A stretch of DNA of 51,827 bases, taken from assembly GCF_017497975.1 (NCBI RefSeq), contig NZ_JAGDEL010000035.1, positions 1-51,827 on the forward strand, read 5' to 3'. Shown here piece by piece: positions 18,470 to 28,262 of the stretch (position 1 is the stretch's first letter; the number at the start of each line of letters is the position of its first letter). The position numbers were made by a program, and so were the translations under genes. The notes under the pieces were generated by a model. The model had not been told where the DNA came from and searched no databases. It saw only the letters and a list, made by a program, of their open reading frames with translations. The DNA is from Metabacillus bambusae (GTDB taxonomy: Bacteria; Bacillota; Bacilli; Bacillales; Bacillaceae).

Positions 18470-18797
18470 ATTCAATTGTTTAATAGATTCCTTTTATTAA
18501 CAATAGGAATCAAAATATAAGATAGCATTTTGCAATTCCTTGTTTATTTAAACTCCTTATTATATATCATAAAAAATAAAAGTAGGGTACCTAGTTATAA
18601 TAAACTATTGCACCCTTGCGGAAAATAGGTTTATTTATCAGATGTTAGCTACTCTTAAGGTTAGTTTTAAAAATCTTACAAATTTCGGTGGAATATTTAA
18701 TCAATGTAAAACATCAAGAACAAGTGATGGAATAAAACAATCAAAGAAACTAGATTGAAGCTATTTTAACAAGAGTAAATGACTGAACAAAAAGAAA

Positions 18798-18828
18798 CTA
18801 GCTTTTTAACTAGTCTCAAATTTTTGTA
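18798..18828 (-). terminator. possible terminator after the GH43 gene
   Basis: Minus strand: GAGACTAG-TTAAAAAG-CTAGTTTC followed by TTTTTG. It has a short stem and a U-run, 57 bp past the stop of the GH43 gene. Confidence 0.5.
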
Positions 18829-18884
18829 GGAAACGTTCCACACTTCCTCTTTATTCAATTATTCTTAACCATTTTGAATTGAAT

Positions 18885-19937
18885 TTATTTTAAATCGGTT
18901 AATGACCACTCATCATACCATTTTATTGTTACTTTTCCATTATCATCTATTGTTAGTGGCAACCAAACATAAGGTGATTTCCCTAATTCATCTGGTGTCC
19001 AACGATCACCAATATAAATAAACTTTCCATTTTCCTCATCAATCGGTATCACATATGTACTTTGTGAATAAAATGTGGTTCCTTCTTGATCACCCTCACA
19101 TGGATCACCTAATGTAACATACTCACCAAGAACACTGTCTGCAATCGCATACTCTGCTGGATTAGGTTTCCATCCAGTACATGCAGAGGTAATTAAATAA
19201 TATTTATCTTGATATTTAAATGGTGTAGGTGCTTCACGCATTTTCCGAATAAATTGGCGAGACCAGACATCTCCTAGTTGCTCTTTCGTACATTGCGGTC
19301 TTATACGTGCCGAATTGTCTGTTAAATCAATCCATGTATAATCAGCATTTAATCTGACAATATACATTGTCAAGTTCCCCTCTGAGCTATAGAAGACATA
19401 TGCATCATTTACACCATCACCATAGGAATCCATATTATCAACAAACAAGTGCATATCACGAAAAGAATTTCCTAGCTCTTTTTCATTCGTATGTTCATCA
19501 AAGCCTTCCTCTGGTTCAAATAATACTGGACGATCATAAAATAAAAACTCAAAAGGTCCTACAGGGCTATCACTTATTGCAACTCCTGCACTTGAAAAAG
19601 CATAACCAGAGCGCTCAGCATGCATCCACATGACAAATTTATTTGTTTTTGCATTATAAATAACTTTCGGTCTTTCAATTCGACCGTTATTTTCTCCCTG
19701 TAATTCTTCAGGCATGTCCTCTTGTTTTAAAACAGTGCCTTCATGCTTCCAGTTATATAAATCTGTCGAAGAATAACAGCTCACCCCTACATTATTTAAG
19801 TACCCTTCAGAGTTATCTTCTCCATACCAATAGTAGATCCCTTTATGGAAAAGTATCCCTCCACCATGTGCGCTAATATGTTTCCCCTTATTATCTGGCC
19901 ATATTTTTCCTGGTTTAAAACAAGGTACATTCTCCAT
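18885..19937 (-). CDS. GH43-fold glycosidase, exo-beta-1,3-galactanase-like
   Basis: A 350-residue cytoplasmic five-bladed propeller enzyme without a signal peptide. The N-terminal pattern HISAHGGGILFHKGIYYWYGE resembles the GH43 subgroup with exo-beta-1,3-galactanases (subfamily 24 type), where the usual catalytic Asp of blade one is missing; here AHGGG stands where other GH43 enzymes have a D-P motif. Candidate acid residues include the Glu in FIRKMREAPTPFKY. In that subgroup a Gln has been proposed as the base; I cannot place it with certainty. It would release galactose from imported beta-1,3-galacto-oligosaccharides, as from arabinogalactan. An RBS (GAAGGGG / GAAGGT) precedes ATG 19937. 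Exact substrate is inference. Confidence 0.75.
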   Translation of the reverse strand: MENVPCFKPGKIWPDNKGKHISAHGGGILFHKGIYYWYGEDNSEGYLNNVGVSCYSSTDLYNWKHEGTVLKQEDMPEELQGENNGRIERPKVIYNAKTNKFVMWMHAERSGYAFSSAGVAISDSPVGPFEFLFYDRPVLFEPEEGFDEHTNEKELGNSFRDMHLFVDNMDSYGDGVNDAYVFYSSEGNLTMYIVRLNADYTWIDLTDNSARIRPQCTKEQLGDVWSRQFIRKMREAPTPFKYQDKYYLITSACTGWKPNPAEYAIADSVLGEYVTLGDPCEGDQEGTTFYSQSTYVIPIDEENGKFIYIGDRWTPDELGKSPYVWLPLTIDDNGKVTIKWYDEWSLTDLK

Positions 19938-19988
19938 ACCTTCATATCCCCTTCTACCATAATATTTCTCTCATTATTAATAAGCTAC

Positions 19989-20276
19989 TTAATCTAATTT
20001 AGTTATGATAGCGCTATCTATACAATTCCTACATTGATATCTTTCATTCACTCTATAGTTAAAGTAACAACAGTCATAGGAGGAAGTTGAAGTGCCTAAT
20101 TTATCTTTTAGTACTTTTATTTTCGAATAATAATATTGACTTAAGCGAACTAGTGCTTCGAAGTAATAATAATCTCCCCATAGGTTACTTTCATTGATTC
20201 CCATTCCTCGAGGTTTGTTATATACTCCCTGAAGAAGACCGTGTTCAGCAATTCTAGTTTAGACTATATTGGTAGC
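19989..20276 (-). pseudogene. remnant of an unsaturated uronyl hydrolase (GH88/GH105 type)
   Basis: Only the C-terminal end of a GH88/GH105-like enzyme is left. Minus-strand translation from about 20276 gives an early in-frame stop, then IAEHGLLQGVYNKPRGMG and INESNLWGDYYYFEALVRLS, the pattern that ends such enzymes (H-G-V-Y-x-K-P and ESxxWGDYxxLEALxRL). After that the frame continues into unrelated residues to a stop at 19989. No barrel N-terminal part is present upstream. The intact enzyme would split off 4,5-unsaturated uronic acid left by polysaccharide lyases, which fits the lyase-like gene nearby. Confidence 0.7.
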
Positions 20277-20354
20277 TTTCTATTTTCACTAAAAATTCCT
20301 TCTATTAAATAAATCCCAATCAAACTTAAATTTCAGGTATAAACTAGTTATTCA

Positions 20355-20564
20355 TCACATGGTAAGCTCTACATTTTTATCAATAACAAACTTATTAATA
20401 AATTTATTTTGGAAGAAGATATTTAATAACTTGTCGAGTTCCTGACTTACTTTTAGTGTTTCCTCTGATGAAACCCCATATTTTTTTGCACAAATCTCCA
20501 TTTCTGTACGTTTCATTTCAATTTTAAAGTTTAATAAAAGCATCTTTATCCTATCCCTTCTCAT
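20355..20564 (-). CDS. Spo0E-like sporulation regulatory protein
   Basis: A 69-residue protein (62 if it starts at the internal ATG, which has its own AGGGATAGG). The pattern of a first helix with EMKRTEMEICAKKYG followed by SSEETLKVSQELDKLLN is the signature of Spo0E-family aspartyl phosphatases. These dephosphorylate Spo0A~P and so delay sporulation. The SQELD motif is complete. It stands alone in the polysaccharide island, between the GH88 remnant and the GH28 gene. The family has many paralogues, so the target response regulator is not certain. Confidence 0.8.
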   Translation of the reverse strand: MRRDRIKMLLLNFKIEMKRTEMEICAKKYGVSSEETLKVSQELDKLLNIFFQNKFINKFVIDKNVELTM

Positions 20565-20700
20565 AATTTATATCCCTCAGCAGAATTTTAAATGTCTCAT
20601 AATAATTAAAATTATTTTTACTGTTGATATGAAATTATTTCAAATAGGTAACATAAATAACAGAAGTACCCTAATTTTGTTGATAGAACTTTAATTTACT

Positions 20701-22158
20701 TTATTTAGCTAATTCTATATTAGACTCAAAAGTAATATTATGTGCATACTCATTCATTTCAAAACATTCACTGTCAACACTTCTGATAGCGCGTCCATTA
20801 ATTCTAAGATTACTAAATGAAACATCTTCAACCGTACGTTCAGAATCATATCCATGTATTCGAGAAGACTTTTCATTTTTACCGTTATATTCAATATTCT
20901 TAAACGTTATATTTTGAATTTTATTGCCTGGAACAGGATTATATTTTTTATTAAATACAACTCTAATATCTAATAATTGGCCTAGTTCAAAATCCTCCAC
21001 GCGTATGTTTTCGAATATGATGTTTTTAATTACATTCCTATCCCCAGCATTGATGGACATTGCTCCCCAATAATTTTCTTGTGGTTCATGATGTTCAAGT
21101 ATATCAATATTTTCAAAATGAATATTCTCTATCGTATCTCCATTTCCCCCGTGGTCACCGTGTGTCCCTATATTAATAGGGTGTGCTACATCGGCCCACA
21201 GAATCGAGTTTTTCACTTGTACGTTTTTCGTGTCACCAAAGAAGTCACCTCGACTACCATAGATGGCAATACAGTCATCTGAATTTCGCATAAACACATA
21301 ATTAACATTAATATTAGTGCTAGACATCATATCGATCCCATCAGACCAACCTCGAGTGCTAAAAGATTTGAAATTGTTTATCTTAATGTCAGAAGATTGA
21401 CCAATAAGAATACTGTAATGTGGTGGATCAACCACAATGATACCATCAATCGTAATGTTTTTTGAAGATTCGATCTGTATCCCCCTAAAGTAAGTCGTCT
21501 TTTCTATATCAGCCAAATAAATGATGCCTCTGCCTCGAATTGTCACATCTTGTACGGAGTCACATACGAATGAACCAACAACAACACTACCACCGGCTAA
21601 ATAAATTGTTTTACCTGATGGCACAAGAAGCTGGCTTCCAATCAAATAATGGTAACCAGGTGCAAAATACACCGTATTAGGAATTTCTTTGTCTGAATTT
21701 GGCTCTGTAGCTAAACTGACAATATCATCTGGAAGATGAATACCTGGTTCGATTACTACTACATGTCCATGAGTCGAGTTAGGGTGATCCTTTTCTATTG
21801 GATTCGCAAATAAGTGAAGGTTATGAAAACGATCTCCATTAATTTCAATCGACAGCTTACACGGATGATCCAACTTCATATTGATGACCTTTTGATATTG
21901 TTCGTATGAAATTTTATATGACAACGGACGAATCGTCACATCTTTCACTTCATCTGTATTGTTACATGTTATTTCTACTTCGATGATTCCTTCCATATCA
22001 AATTGAACCATCGAAGCCTTCCGAACATTATGCATGTCAACTTTCACTTCATAAATAGATAATTGTTTCCATTCTCCTCCTACTTCACGGACTCTCACAG
22101 AAAAATCATTGTTACATACAGCTTCTTTTGGTGCAGGAAATGTTTTTAATATACTCAT
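20701..22158 (-). CDS. GH28-family beta-helix glycosidase (polygalacturonase-like)
   Basis: A 485-residue protein without a signal peptide. An N-terminal beta-sandwich (about 1-150, with NGDRFHNLHLFANPIE) precedes a right-handed parallel beta-helix. GH28-type catalytic motifs are visible: SDGID (272-276; the first Asp where canonical enzymes have NTD), SDDC (Asp294, Asp295) and NIGTHG around residue 335. GH28 enzymes invert and cleave galacturonic-acid or rhamnogalacturonan linkages. The N-terminal sandwich is also reminiscent of GH49 dextranases. The cytoplasmic location suggests an exo-enzyme on imported oligosaccharides. RBS GAGGTGATTTC precedes ATG 22158. Confidence 0.82.
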   Translation of the reverse strand: MSILKTFPAPKEAVCNNDFSVRVREVGGEWKQLSIYEVKVDMHNVRKASMVQFDMEGIIEVEITCNNTDEVKDVTIRPLSYKISYEQYQKVINMKLDHPCKLSIEINGDRFHNLHLFANPIEKDHPNSTHGHVVVIEPGIHLPDDIVSLATEPNSDKEIPNTVYFAPGYHYLIGSQLLVPSGKTIYLAGGSVVVGSFVCDSVQDVTIRGRGIIYLADIEKTTYFRGIQIESSKNITIDGIIVVDPPHYSILIGQSSDIKINNFKSFSTRGWSDGIDMMSSTNINVNYVFMRNSDDCIAIYGSRGDFFGDTKNVQVKNSILWADVAHPINIGTHGDHGGNGDTIENIHFENIDILEHHEPQENYWGAMSINAGDRNVIKNIIFENIRVEDFELGQLLDIRVVFNKKYNPVPGNKIQNITFKNIEYNGKNEKSSRIHGYDSERTVEDVSFSNLRINGRAIRSVDSECFEMNEYAHNITFESNIELAK

Positions 22159-22215
22159 GAAATCACCTCATAATCTCTCTTAATATCTATAAAACATCTT
22201 CATGAACGTTTACTG

Positions 22216-22266
22216 CGCAAAAAAGAGAAAACTGAAAAACCATTAATAATCTTTCAGTTTTCTTAG
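22216..22266. terminator. terminator between the lyase-like and GH28 genes
   Basis: AGAAAACTGAAA and TTTCAGTTTTCT form a 12-bp stem around a 15-nt loop, with a T-run on the minus strand. The interval 22159-22450 holds nothing else that I recognise. Confidence 0.75.
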
Positions 22267-22450
22267 TATTTCATTTATTTATAGATTATGTTCTGCTACA
22301 TACTCATCAACTTGTTTTTGAAACTATTCTAGTTCATTCACTCACAAAACTTCTAACTTCCTTCTATATTAATAAATTATCATTTACAACCCTAACGCCA
22401 TAAACTCCACCTACTGGCTTAGAGTGCCCTGCTCAAAAAACGGTCGTTAC

Positions 22451-25400
22451 TTAATCTTTCAATTGTATTAATAAATTTAACAATATTTTTGTGTTTTCTT
22501 CTGAAATTTCTTTTCCACTTTGAGCTTTTAATTGATTTTCGAAAGCATTTATTTGACCATTCATCGCCTGTTTATTGTTGTTTTCTGCTGATACTTTAGC
22601 CTCTTGAAGCTTTTCGATAAGGGAAAGTGCAACTTCTTCCTTGGTGACGAAAGATTCAGTTAAACGACTTAAACTATCAAAGTCAACAGTGACTGTAAAT
22701 TGAATTTCTTTCTTCGTTGTATTACCTACGTTATCAGTCGCTGTAGCAGTCACCTTATTTATTCCCAATTTAAATTCATATGCTGTTCCCTCAACATTTT
22801 GGCATTCCTCTGAAGCAATACCGGACAATTCATCCGTGATATTACAAGTAATCTTAATAGTAGAATCCACCGAATAGGTTTCTTGGTGACCAATAAATTC
22901 TATCACTGGTGCAGTGGTGTCAAAGGTAATCGTCTGTTGATATGACTCGCTACTATTTCCGGCTTGATCTTTAAATTCAACAAAGACTGTTTTCTCCCCA
23001 TCACCAGATGGTAACGTTAATTCTTTTGATGTGTTATATTCCTCCCAATCAGTCCACTCTTCTGCATTAGTGGAATAACGTACAAAGATCCCTTCGCTCA
23101 TATCATCCGTAGCCTCAAGTGATAATTTGACGGTTTGATTATTTGTAAATTCGGCACCATTATTAATCGTAAACTGACCTTCTGGTGGTGTTGAATCAAC
23201 TGGTTTTTCTAAATTTTTAATAGATTCATCTAATGCTGCTGATGCATGATCAACAGCCTCTTGTGTCAGATCACCTTCAAACACCAACTCTGCTTGGTCA
23301 ATCGCCTTCAGAAGTTGTTCTTTTCTTTCATCCGGATAATCTCCTTGATTTAATGCTTTGTTTGCTTCATCCAATAAGAAATCAAGTAGCGTGGTATCCA
23401 CATTTTCTATTGGATTGTTGTTATATACATCCATAATCTGATCGGCACTCAATGCATAATTAAAAATTGAAAATTCATCTAACATCCCGTTAAACAATGG
23501 ATCAGGCCACATGCTTTTTCCAATATAGTTGATCGTTGGCGCGAAATCGCTTGGTTTAATGGTAATACCGTCAGCAGATGCAGCTTCCTCACCATTTACG
23601 TATAGTTTCGCAGTTTTATTTCCAAGTGTGACCGCCACATGCACCCATTCATTCACTGGTAATGGTGAAGTTTCAACAAATTGTTCCCCACCACCATTTT
23701 TTAGTGCAAACCGAAGTTTGTTACTTCCTGATTTAGGTGTCAAAAATAAATACTCGCTTGTATTATTACCAAAATCAAAAATTCGTTGCCAATTACTACC
23801 ACCATTCCATTTTACCCAAGTAGCTACTGTCATTTCATCATAGTCTGAAAGAGGATGGTTCTCAGGTAGAGTGATATAACTATCACTTCCATTCAATTCA
23901 ATAGCTTGACCGATTTTCCCATCCTTGTACACAGATGTACCAGATACGGTACCATGTGATATACCGTTAGAACTTTCAGCATTTCCTTCGAACGAATATA
24001 TGGTCCCTAAATCTTGAACGAGAAATGATTTTGCATCATAAAGCATTTTTGCAAGTTCTGTCTCAGAGTATTTTGGACTATCCAGTTTATCCTTCACCAA
24101 TTGGACTTGGTTAATGAATTGGTAGTAACTTAATCTTGTATAATTTTCTGCGTCTAGATTTTCTGCTTCTTCTAAAGCAACGTCTAGTGAATCAATTACT
24201 AATACCTCTGTGTCATCAGTGGTATTTCCAACAGTTGGACCATTGTCAGAAATAATAACAAATCCAAGTTTACCAACTGTATAATTTCCCTTATCAACTG
24301 TATATTGAGCTGACCAAGTTCTGTTGTCTTTAGAAAATACATTCAGCTCTTCTTTACCAAAATACACACGAGCATTTTTAAGTGAATATTCGGTTGTAAA
24401 TGTCAATGTTACTGTATCTCCTGGTAATGCAATGGAAGAATCGTCAGGATTATCGGATCGAATAGAAACATTTTCTATTGGTACAAAATTCTCCACAAAT
24501 GACTCACCGTGAAATCTTACTTCTGACATGTTGCCATACCAGTTGCTCGAGTTGTAAATGCGGATATAACGGTATTTCTCTGTACTGTTGATTGTCAAGG
24601 TTTGCCACTCCCGTGTAGCAGCAGCTCCATCGGAGATCGTTGACCACGTCTCACCATCATTGGATCCTTGAATTACCGTATTCCCAATTCGGTTATAGTG
24701 TCCATCTTGCCTAGCAAGCAGCTCCACCCTTGTTAGCTGTGCATAACCGCCTTCTTTAAAATCAAAAGTAACCCATCCACCGTATCCACTGCCATTGACC
24801 CTATAATCTGTTATTGATCCTGGGTCTCCGTCAAATAATACACTCGCCGTCTTCGCCGCATCCTCCTTCGATCTTCCACTCGAATCGGTGATGTCGGTAG
24901 TTTCAATGATATACCTAATCAGATCACTTTCATCGGCAAGGTACAAGGAAGAGTTGTCAGTGGTAAACAAAGTTTCCGCTGCTTCGACACCGTCTTTTGT
25001 TTTGTAATTAATACTAAATTTCACAGTTCCCACAGTTGCATCGGGACCCATCACTGCTTTCGCTAACCAGTTGATACCGTCATCCGACTTGACCGTAGCG
25101 GGTTGACCTTGAATCGTCACATTGACATCCTTGATTACTTCAGTCGATGTGAATGACAATTTCACCGTATCGCCAGAAACGATCCGGTTTTGTTTGCTTT
25201 GATCCGAGCTAATGGAAACCGACGAAAGCTTGTTGACAACCTCATGCCGCTCTCCGAAGATTCGAAACTCCGCCAATTCGAACATTGATTTTTCTCCTGA
25301 AGGTGGATCAATCATTTGTGCTTTTAAAAAGCGGAACTGCTTATTCTTCAGATCATCTGACACTGCCAAAGTCTGCATATCCTCCGAAACGATTGTCGTA

Positions 25401-27946
25401 CCCTGTGTCAATCGCGTCCAGTTTTCTTTATCATTTGAACCGAAGAGGGTAACACCTCCGATGCGTTCAGGAAAACTCGCTCTAACTTGCATTTGAAATG
25501 AATCAGCTGAAACTCGATAGTCGGACCCAAAATCCATGTAATACGTTAAATTCTCGGCTAGGTAATAACCTGCGAACGAATCAGGGGCGCCATCCAAAAG
25601 ATTAGGAAGTTGATTGCCAAAAGTCGAAGAAACAAACATATGGCTATAATCCATGCTTCCATCCTCTAACAAAGGAGTTAATTCCAGTAGATTCTGAACT
25701 GCAATGTTCAATTCTTCTAGCTTCTGATAGAAAACATCGTCCGATGCACTTGAAATAAGGTTCATGACATCGTCATACGCCTGATTATATTGATCCAAAG
25801 TGGACTTAATATACTTTGTATTTGCATCATACGGAGATATAACAGCGTTTACTGTAGACTGGCGGTCTTCCGCCACTTTAATTTGTACTTCCCTTGTCGT
25901 CACAACAGTTCCGTCCGATGCTCCTACCACAATGGAATATGTTCCGGATTTAGCAGGTTTCCAGGAAAATGCACCAGTGCTCTCATCGAACATGGCACCT
26001 TCCGGCTTATGGTCCATCTGATATGAAATAACTTCAGATGCATTTTCATCTGTTGCGGAAAAATCAAATTCGATCATCGCATCGGACCCAACATAGCCAA
26101 ACAATTTCAAAGTAGTATTCCCAGATTTGAACGTTGGCGGTGTTAGTTGCTCACCCGCTTTCGTGTTAATATGGTCAATGTCAACCATTGTACCCATATT
26201 TCCTTTGATCGTGAGATAAACTAGGTCACCAAAAAACTGGAAATCACTCAAGTTATACGTCATGTATTTCCATTGTCCTTTTGTATCCGGCAGTGTTAAT
26301 TTACCTTCTAGGCCGAGATTAATATTCATGTTGGCTGTGCCATTGGTCCGAATTCGGAAACCGATTGTTTTTGAACCTGTAGCTGAACCGACGATTGCCA
26401 CCTTGCTGCCCTGTTCCGTTGCGTTCACTTGGACAAATGATGTATCGCCTTCCTGCACAGCATTTGAATTGGCATCAAGGCTTGTGTATCGTTGTTCAAA
26501 TTCGATCCAATCTGGATTAGCGGATACTTTCGGAAGAAGTTCTGCTCCTTCAGCTTCTGCTTCTTTCGGTATATAAAGCCAATAATCTCCTCCGCCATCA
26601 GGCGATTCCCACCAAAAGGGCAGTCTCTTCTTGAACATCTCGGTAAAATATGGTGCCTCTTTCTCCATATCTAATCCTTGCGAATATTTGTAATAATAGT
26701 AAAGACCATATACGTTTCCTCCGATTCTGCCTCTGTAACCGCCCGCCAGCTTTTTATAAATAATCGTCGGATCTCCGTTTACATCAGTATGTGCCGCCAA
26801 CGGTGTCCACGGCGTATCATAGCCTAACATATACTGGGCAAAATAGTCGGCCCCATCTAATATTCTCTTATTTAGAAAATTGTACGGATTCACAGCGTCA
26901 CCAGCTGTAGACGCTTTGCCTGTTTCTGGGTCAACTTTTGTTCCCTGTGCATGCAAAATGCGGGATAAATATTCCACATTGGTAACGTCTCCGGCGGAGT
27001 GCGCCTGGTCTCTTCCCATTTCCGCAATTTGAACCACAGGGGTCTCTAATTTTTCTCCAGTTAAAATATTCGTATCAACCAGTCTGAATAATTGCTTTAT
27101 CGAGCCATTTTGTCCTTGGTCAACCGCCGATTCGTTCACAGTGAACCATTCGACTCCTTCGTTATAGCGATTGCGGTTGTCGGTGAAAATATAGCCTGAC
27201 ATAGCTCCGATCAATGGATATAGGTGTTGATTCATGAAATAGTTATTATTGTGTTGTAAAGTTTCGATAGCGGGGTTTATCATGTTGTTCGTGAAATCAG
27301 CTGTATCTTTGTCCGTCCACTTAAGATCTGGATTTTGAGTACTCGTATACCTCAGAATTTCCGCGGCTGAAACCATACGAAAAAGAGGAATACCTGAATG
27401 AATGTGTGCATCGCTATAATAAGCGTATTTCTCAGGATCCATTTGAGACCAGATCCGGATAATATGCATCGCATTGGCCCTGTATGCTTCGTCGCCGGTT
27501 ACATAATAGATGATAGACTGTGTATAGGCTTTTAGAGCATCTGCAATAAATTTAGATTGAATAGTTTTGCTGTTAAAGACGTCCGTCGCCGGTTTTGTTG
27601 GATCCTCACTACTCTGGTTGCTCGACGAGGCTGTTTTTGAAGCAGCAGATGTCATCAGCATTTGATTGAAATACGTGTTCCAAGGCTCTTTTTGCGCCCG
27701 CACCTGCGTTCTCAAATTTTCAAGGATGTCTTTGGTAAGTCCGATACCCGGATGTTTGAAACCACTTGAACTAATTACCTCATTTATAGTTGGTTGATAA
27801 TCTGTCATAAGTGATTGTTCTGTTTCCTCCGCTTTAGATACTTTTGGTGATAAAGGCACGATCGTTGCAATTAAACAAAAGGAAACAACTACAGGCAAAA
27901 TAAGATTAAACATATTTTGTAAGCAAAACCTTTTTCCAAATCTCAT
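22451..27946 (-). CDS. giant secreted polysaccharide lyase-like protein with carbohydrate-binding domains
   Basis: An 1831-residue secreted protein. Order: signal peptide (about 1-40); alginate-lyase-like alpha-toroid domain (about 60-420) with NNNYFMNQHLYPLIGAMSGY and EMGRDQAHSAGD; beta-sandwich (480-610); cadherin/Ig-like region (615-700); helical linker; F5/8 type C (about 775-890); Ig-like (895-975); second F5/8 type C (about 985-1130); Ig-like; LamG (about 1290-1470); FIVAR-like helical segment (about 1490-1550); two Ig/HYR-like domains (1555-1730); C-terminal helices. No LPxTG or S-layer motif is present, so it is probably released or held by sugar binding. The fold includes alginate and glucuronan lyases; a uronate polymer is the likely substrate, but which one is unknown. 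RBS GGGAAGGAA precedes ATG 27946. Confidence 0.8.
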   Translation of the reverse strand: MRFGKRFCLQNMFNLILPVVVSFCLIATIVPLSPKVSKAEETEQSLMTDYQPTINEVISSSGFKHPGIGLTKDILENLRTQVRAQKEPWNTYFNQMLMTSAASKTASSSNQSSEDPTKPATDVFNSKTIQSKFIADALKAYTQSIIYYVTGDEAYRANAMHIIRIWSQMDPEKYAYYSDAHIHSGIPLFRMVSAAEILRYTSTQNPDLKWTDKDTADFTNNMINPAIETLQHNNNYFMNQHLYPLIGAMSGYIFTDNRNRYNEGVEWFTVNESAVDQGQNGSIKQLFRLVDTNILTGEKLETPVVQIAEMGRDQAHSAGDVTNVEYLSRILHAQGTKVDPETGKASTAGDAVNPYNFLNKRILDGADYFAQYMLGYDTPWTPLAAHTDVNGDPTIIYKKLAGGYRGRIGGNVYGLYYYYKYSQGLDMEKEAPYFTEMFKKRLPFWWESPDGGGDYWLYIPKEAEAEGAELLPKVSANPDWIEFEQRYTSLDANSNAVQEGDTSFVQVNATEQGSKVAIVGSATGSKTIGFRIRTNGTANMNINLGLEGKLTLPDTKGQWKYMTYNLSDFQFFGDLVYLTIKGNMGTMVDIDHINTKAGEQLTPPTFKSGNTTLKLFGYVGSDAMIEFDFSATDENASEVISYQMDHKPEGAMFDESTGAFSWKPAKSGTYSIVVGASDGTVVTTREVQIKVAEDRQSTVNAVISPYDANTKYIKSTLDQYNQAYDDVMNLISSASDDVFYQKLEELNIAVQNLLELTPLLEDGSMDYSHMFVSSTFGNQLPNLLDGAPDSFAGYYLAENLTYYMDFGSDYRVSADSFQMQVRASFPERIGGVTLFGSNDKENWTRLTQGTTIVSEDMQTLAVSDDLKNKQFRFLKAQMIDPPSGEKSMFELAEFRIFGERHEVVNKLSSVSISSDQSKQNRIVSGDTVKLSFTSTEVIKDVNVTIQGQPATVKSDDGINWLAKAVMGPDATVGTVKFSINYKTKDGVEAAETLFTTDNSSLYLADESDLIRYIIETTDITDSSGRSKEDAAKTASVLFDGDPGSITDYRVNGSGYGGWVTFDFKEGGYAQLTRVELLARQDGHYNRIGNTVIQGSNDGETWSTISDGAAATREWQTLTINSTEKYRYIRIYNSSNWYGNMSEVRFHGESFVENFVPIENVSIRSDNPDDSSIALPGDTVTLTFTTEYSLKNARVYFGKEELNVFSKDNRTWSAQYTVDKGNYTVGKLGFVIISDNGPTVGNTTDDTEVLVIDSLDVALEEAENLDAENYTRLSYYQFINQVQLVKDKLDSPKYSETELAKMLYDAKSFLVQDLGTIYSFEGNAESSNGISHGTVSGTSVYKDGKIGQAIELNGSDSYITLPENHPLSDYDEMTVATWVKWNGGSNWQRIFDFGNNTSEYLFLTPKSGSNKLRFALKNGGGEQFVETSPLPVNEWVHVAVTLGNKTAKLYVNGEEAASADGITIKPSDFAPTINYIGKSMWPDPLFNGMLDEFSIFNYALSADQIMDVYNNNPIENVDTTLLDFLLDEANKALNQGDYPDERKEQLLKAIDQAELVFEGDLTQEAVDHASAALDESIKNLEKPVDSTPPEGQFTINNGAEFTNNQTVKLSLEATDDMSEGIFVRYSTNAEEWTDWEEYNTSKELTLPSGDGEKTVFVEFKDQAGNSSESYQQTITFDTTAPVIEFIGHQETYSVDSTIKITCNITDELSGIASEECQNVEGTAYEFKLGINKVTATATDNVGNTTKKEIQFTVTVDFDSLSRLTESFVTKEEVALSLIEKLQEAKVSAENNNKQAMNGQINAFENQLKAQSGKEISEENTKILLNLLIQLKD

Positions 27947-28262
27947 TAAATTCCTTCCCTCTCTTTCCCTCTTCTATTTCTTAATTCTTTTTTTTGAGGT
28001 TACTAATGACTGTGTTCACATCCAAAATAATTGATGAGTAGTTATTAATCCCTCTTCCACAATAATGAAAAACTGTTCCATCACCTCCCATAAGATTGAC
28101 AGTTAATCTCTTAACTTTGAGATTGAATACCCCAAAAATAGAATTCAATTTGTTTTTAAAATAGGAGTATTTATAAATTAATAGTTCAAAGAGTAGGATT
28201 TTTGAGAAATTAGGTAACTATTACTTTTTCTATGGTAAACTGTTTTGTTTTTACTTGAACCA

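Noticed and set aside
28016-28081. 21-codon frame on the minus strand in the leader of the lyase-like gene
   Set aside because: GGGAGGTG directly abuts the ATG, so spacing is unsuitable, and the peptide has no leader-peptide features.
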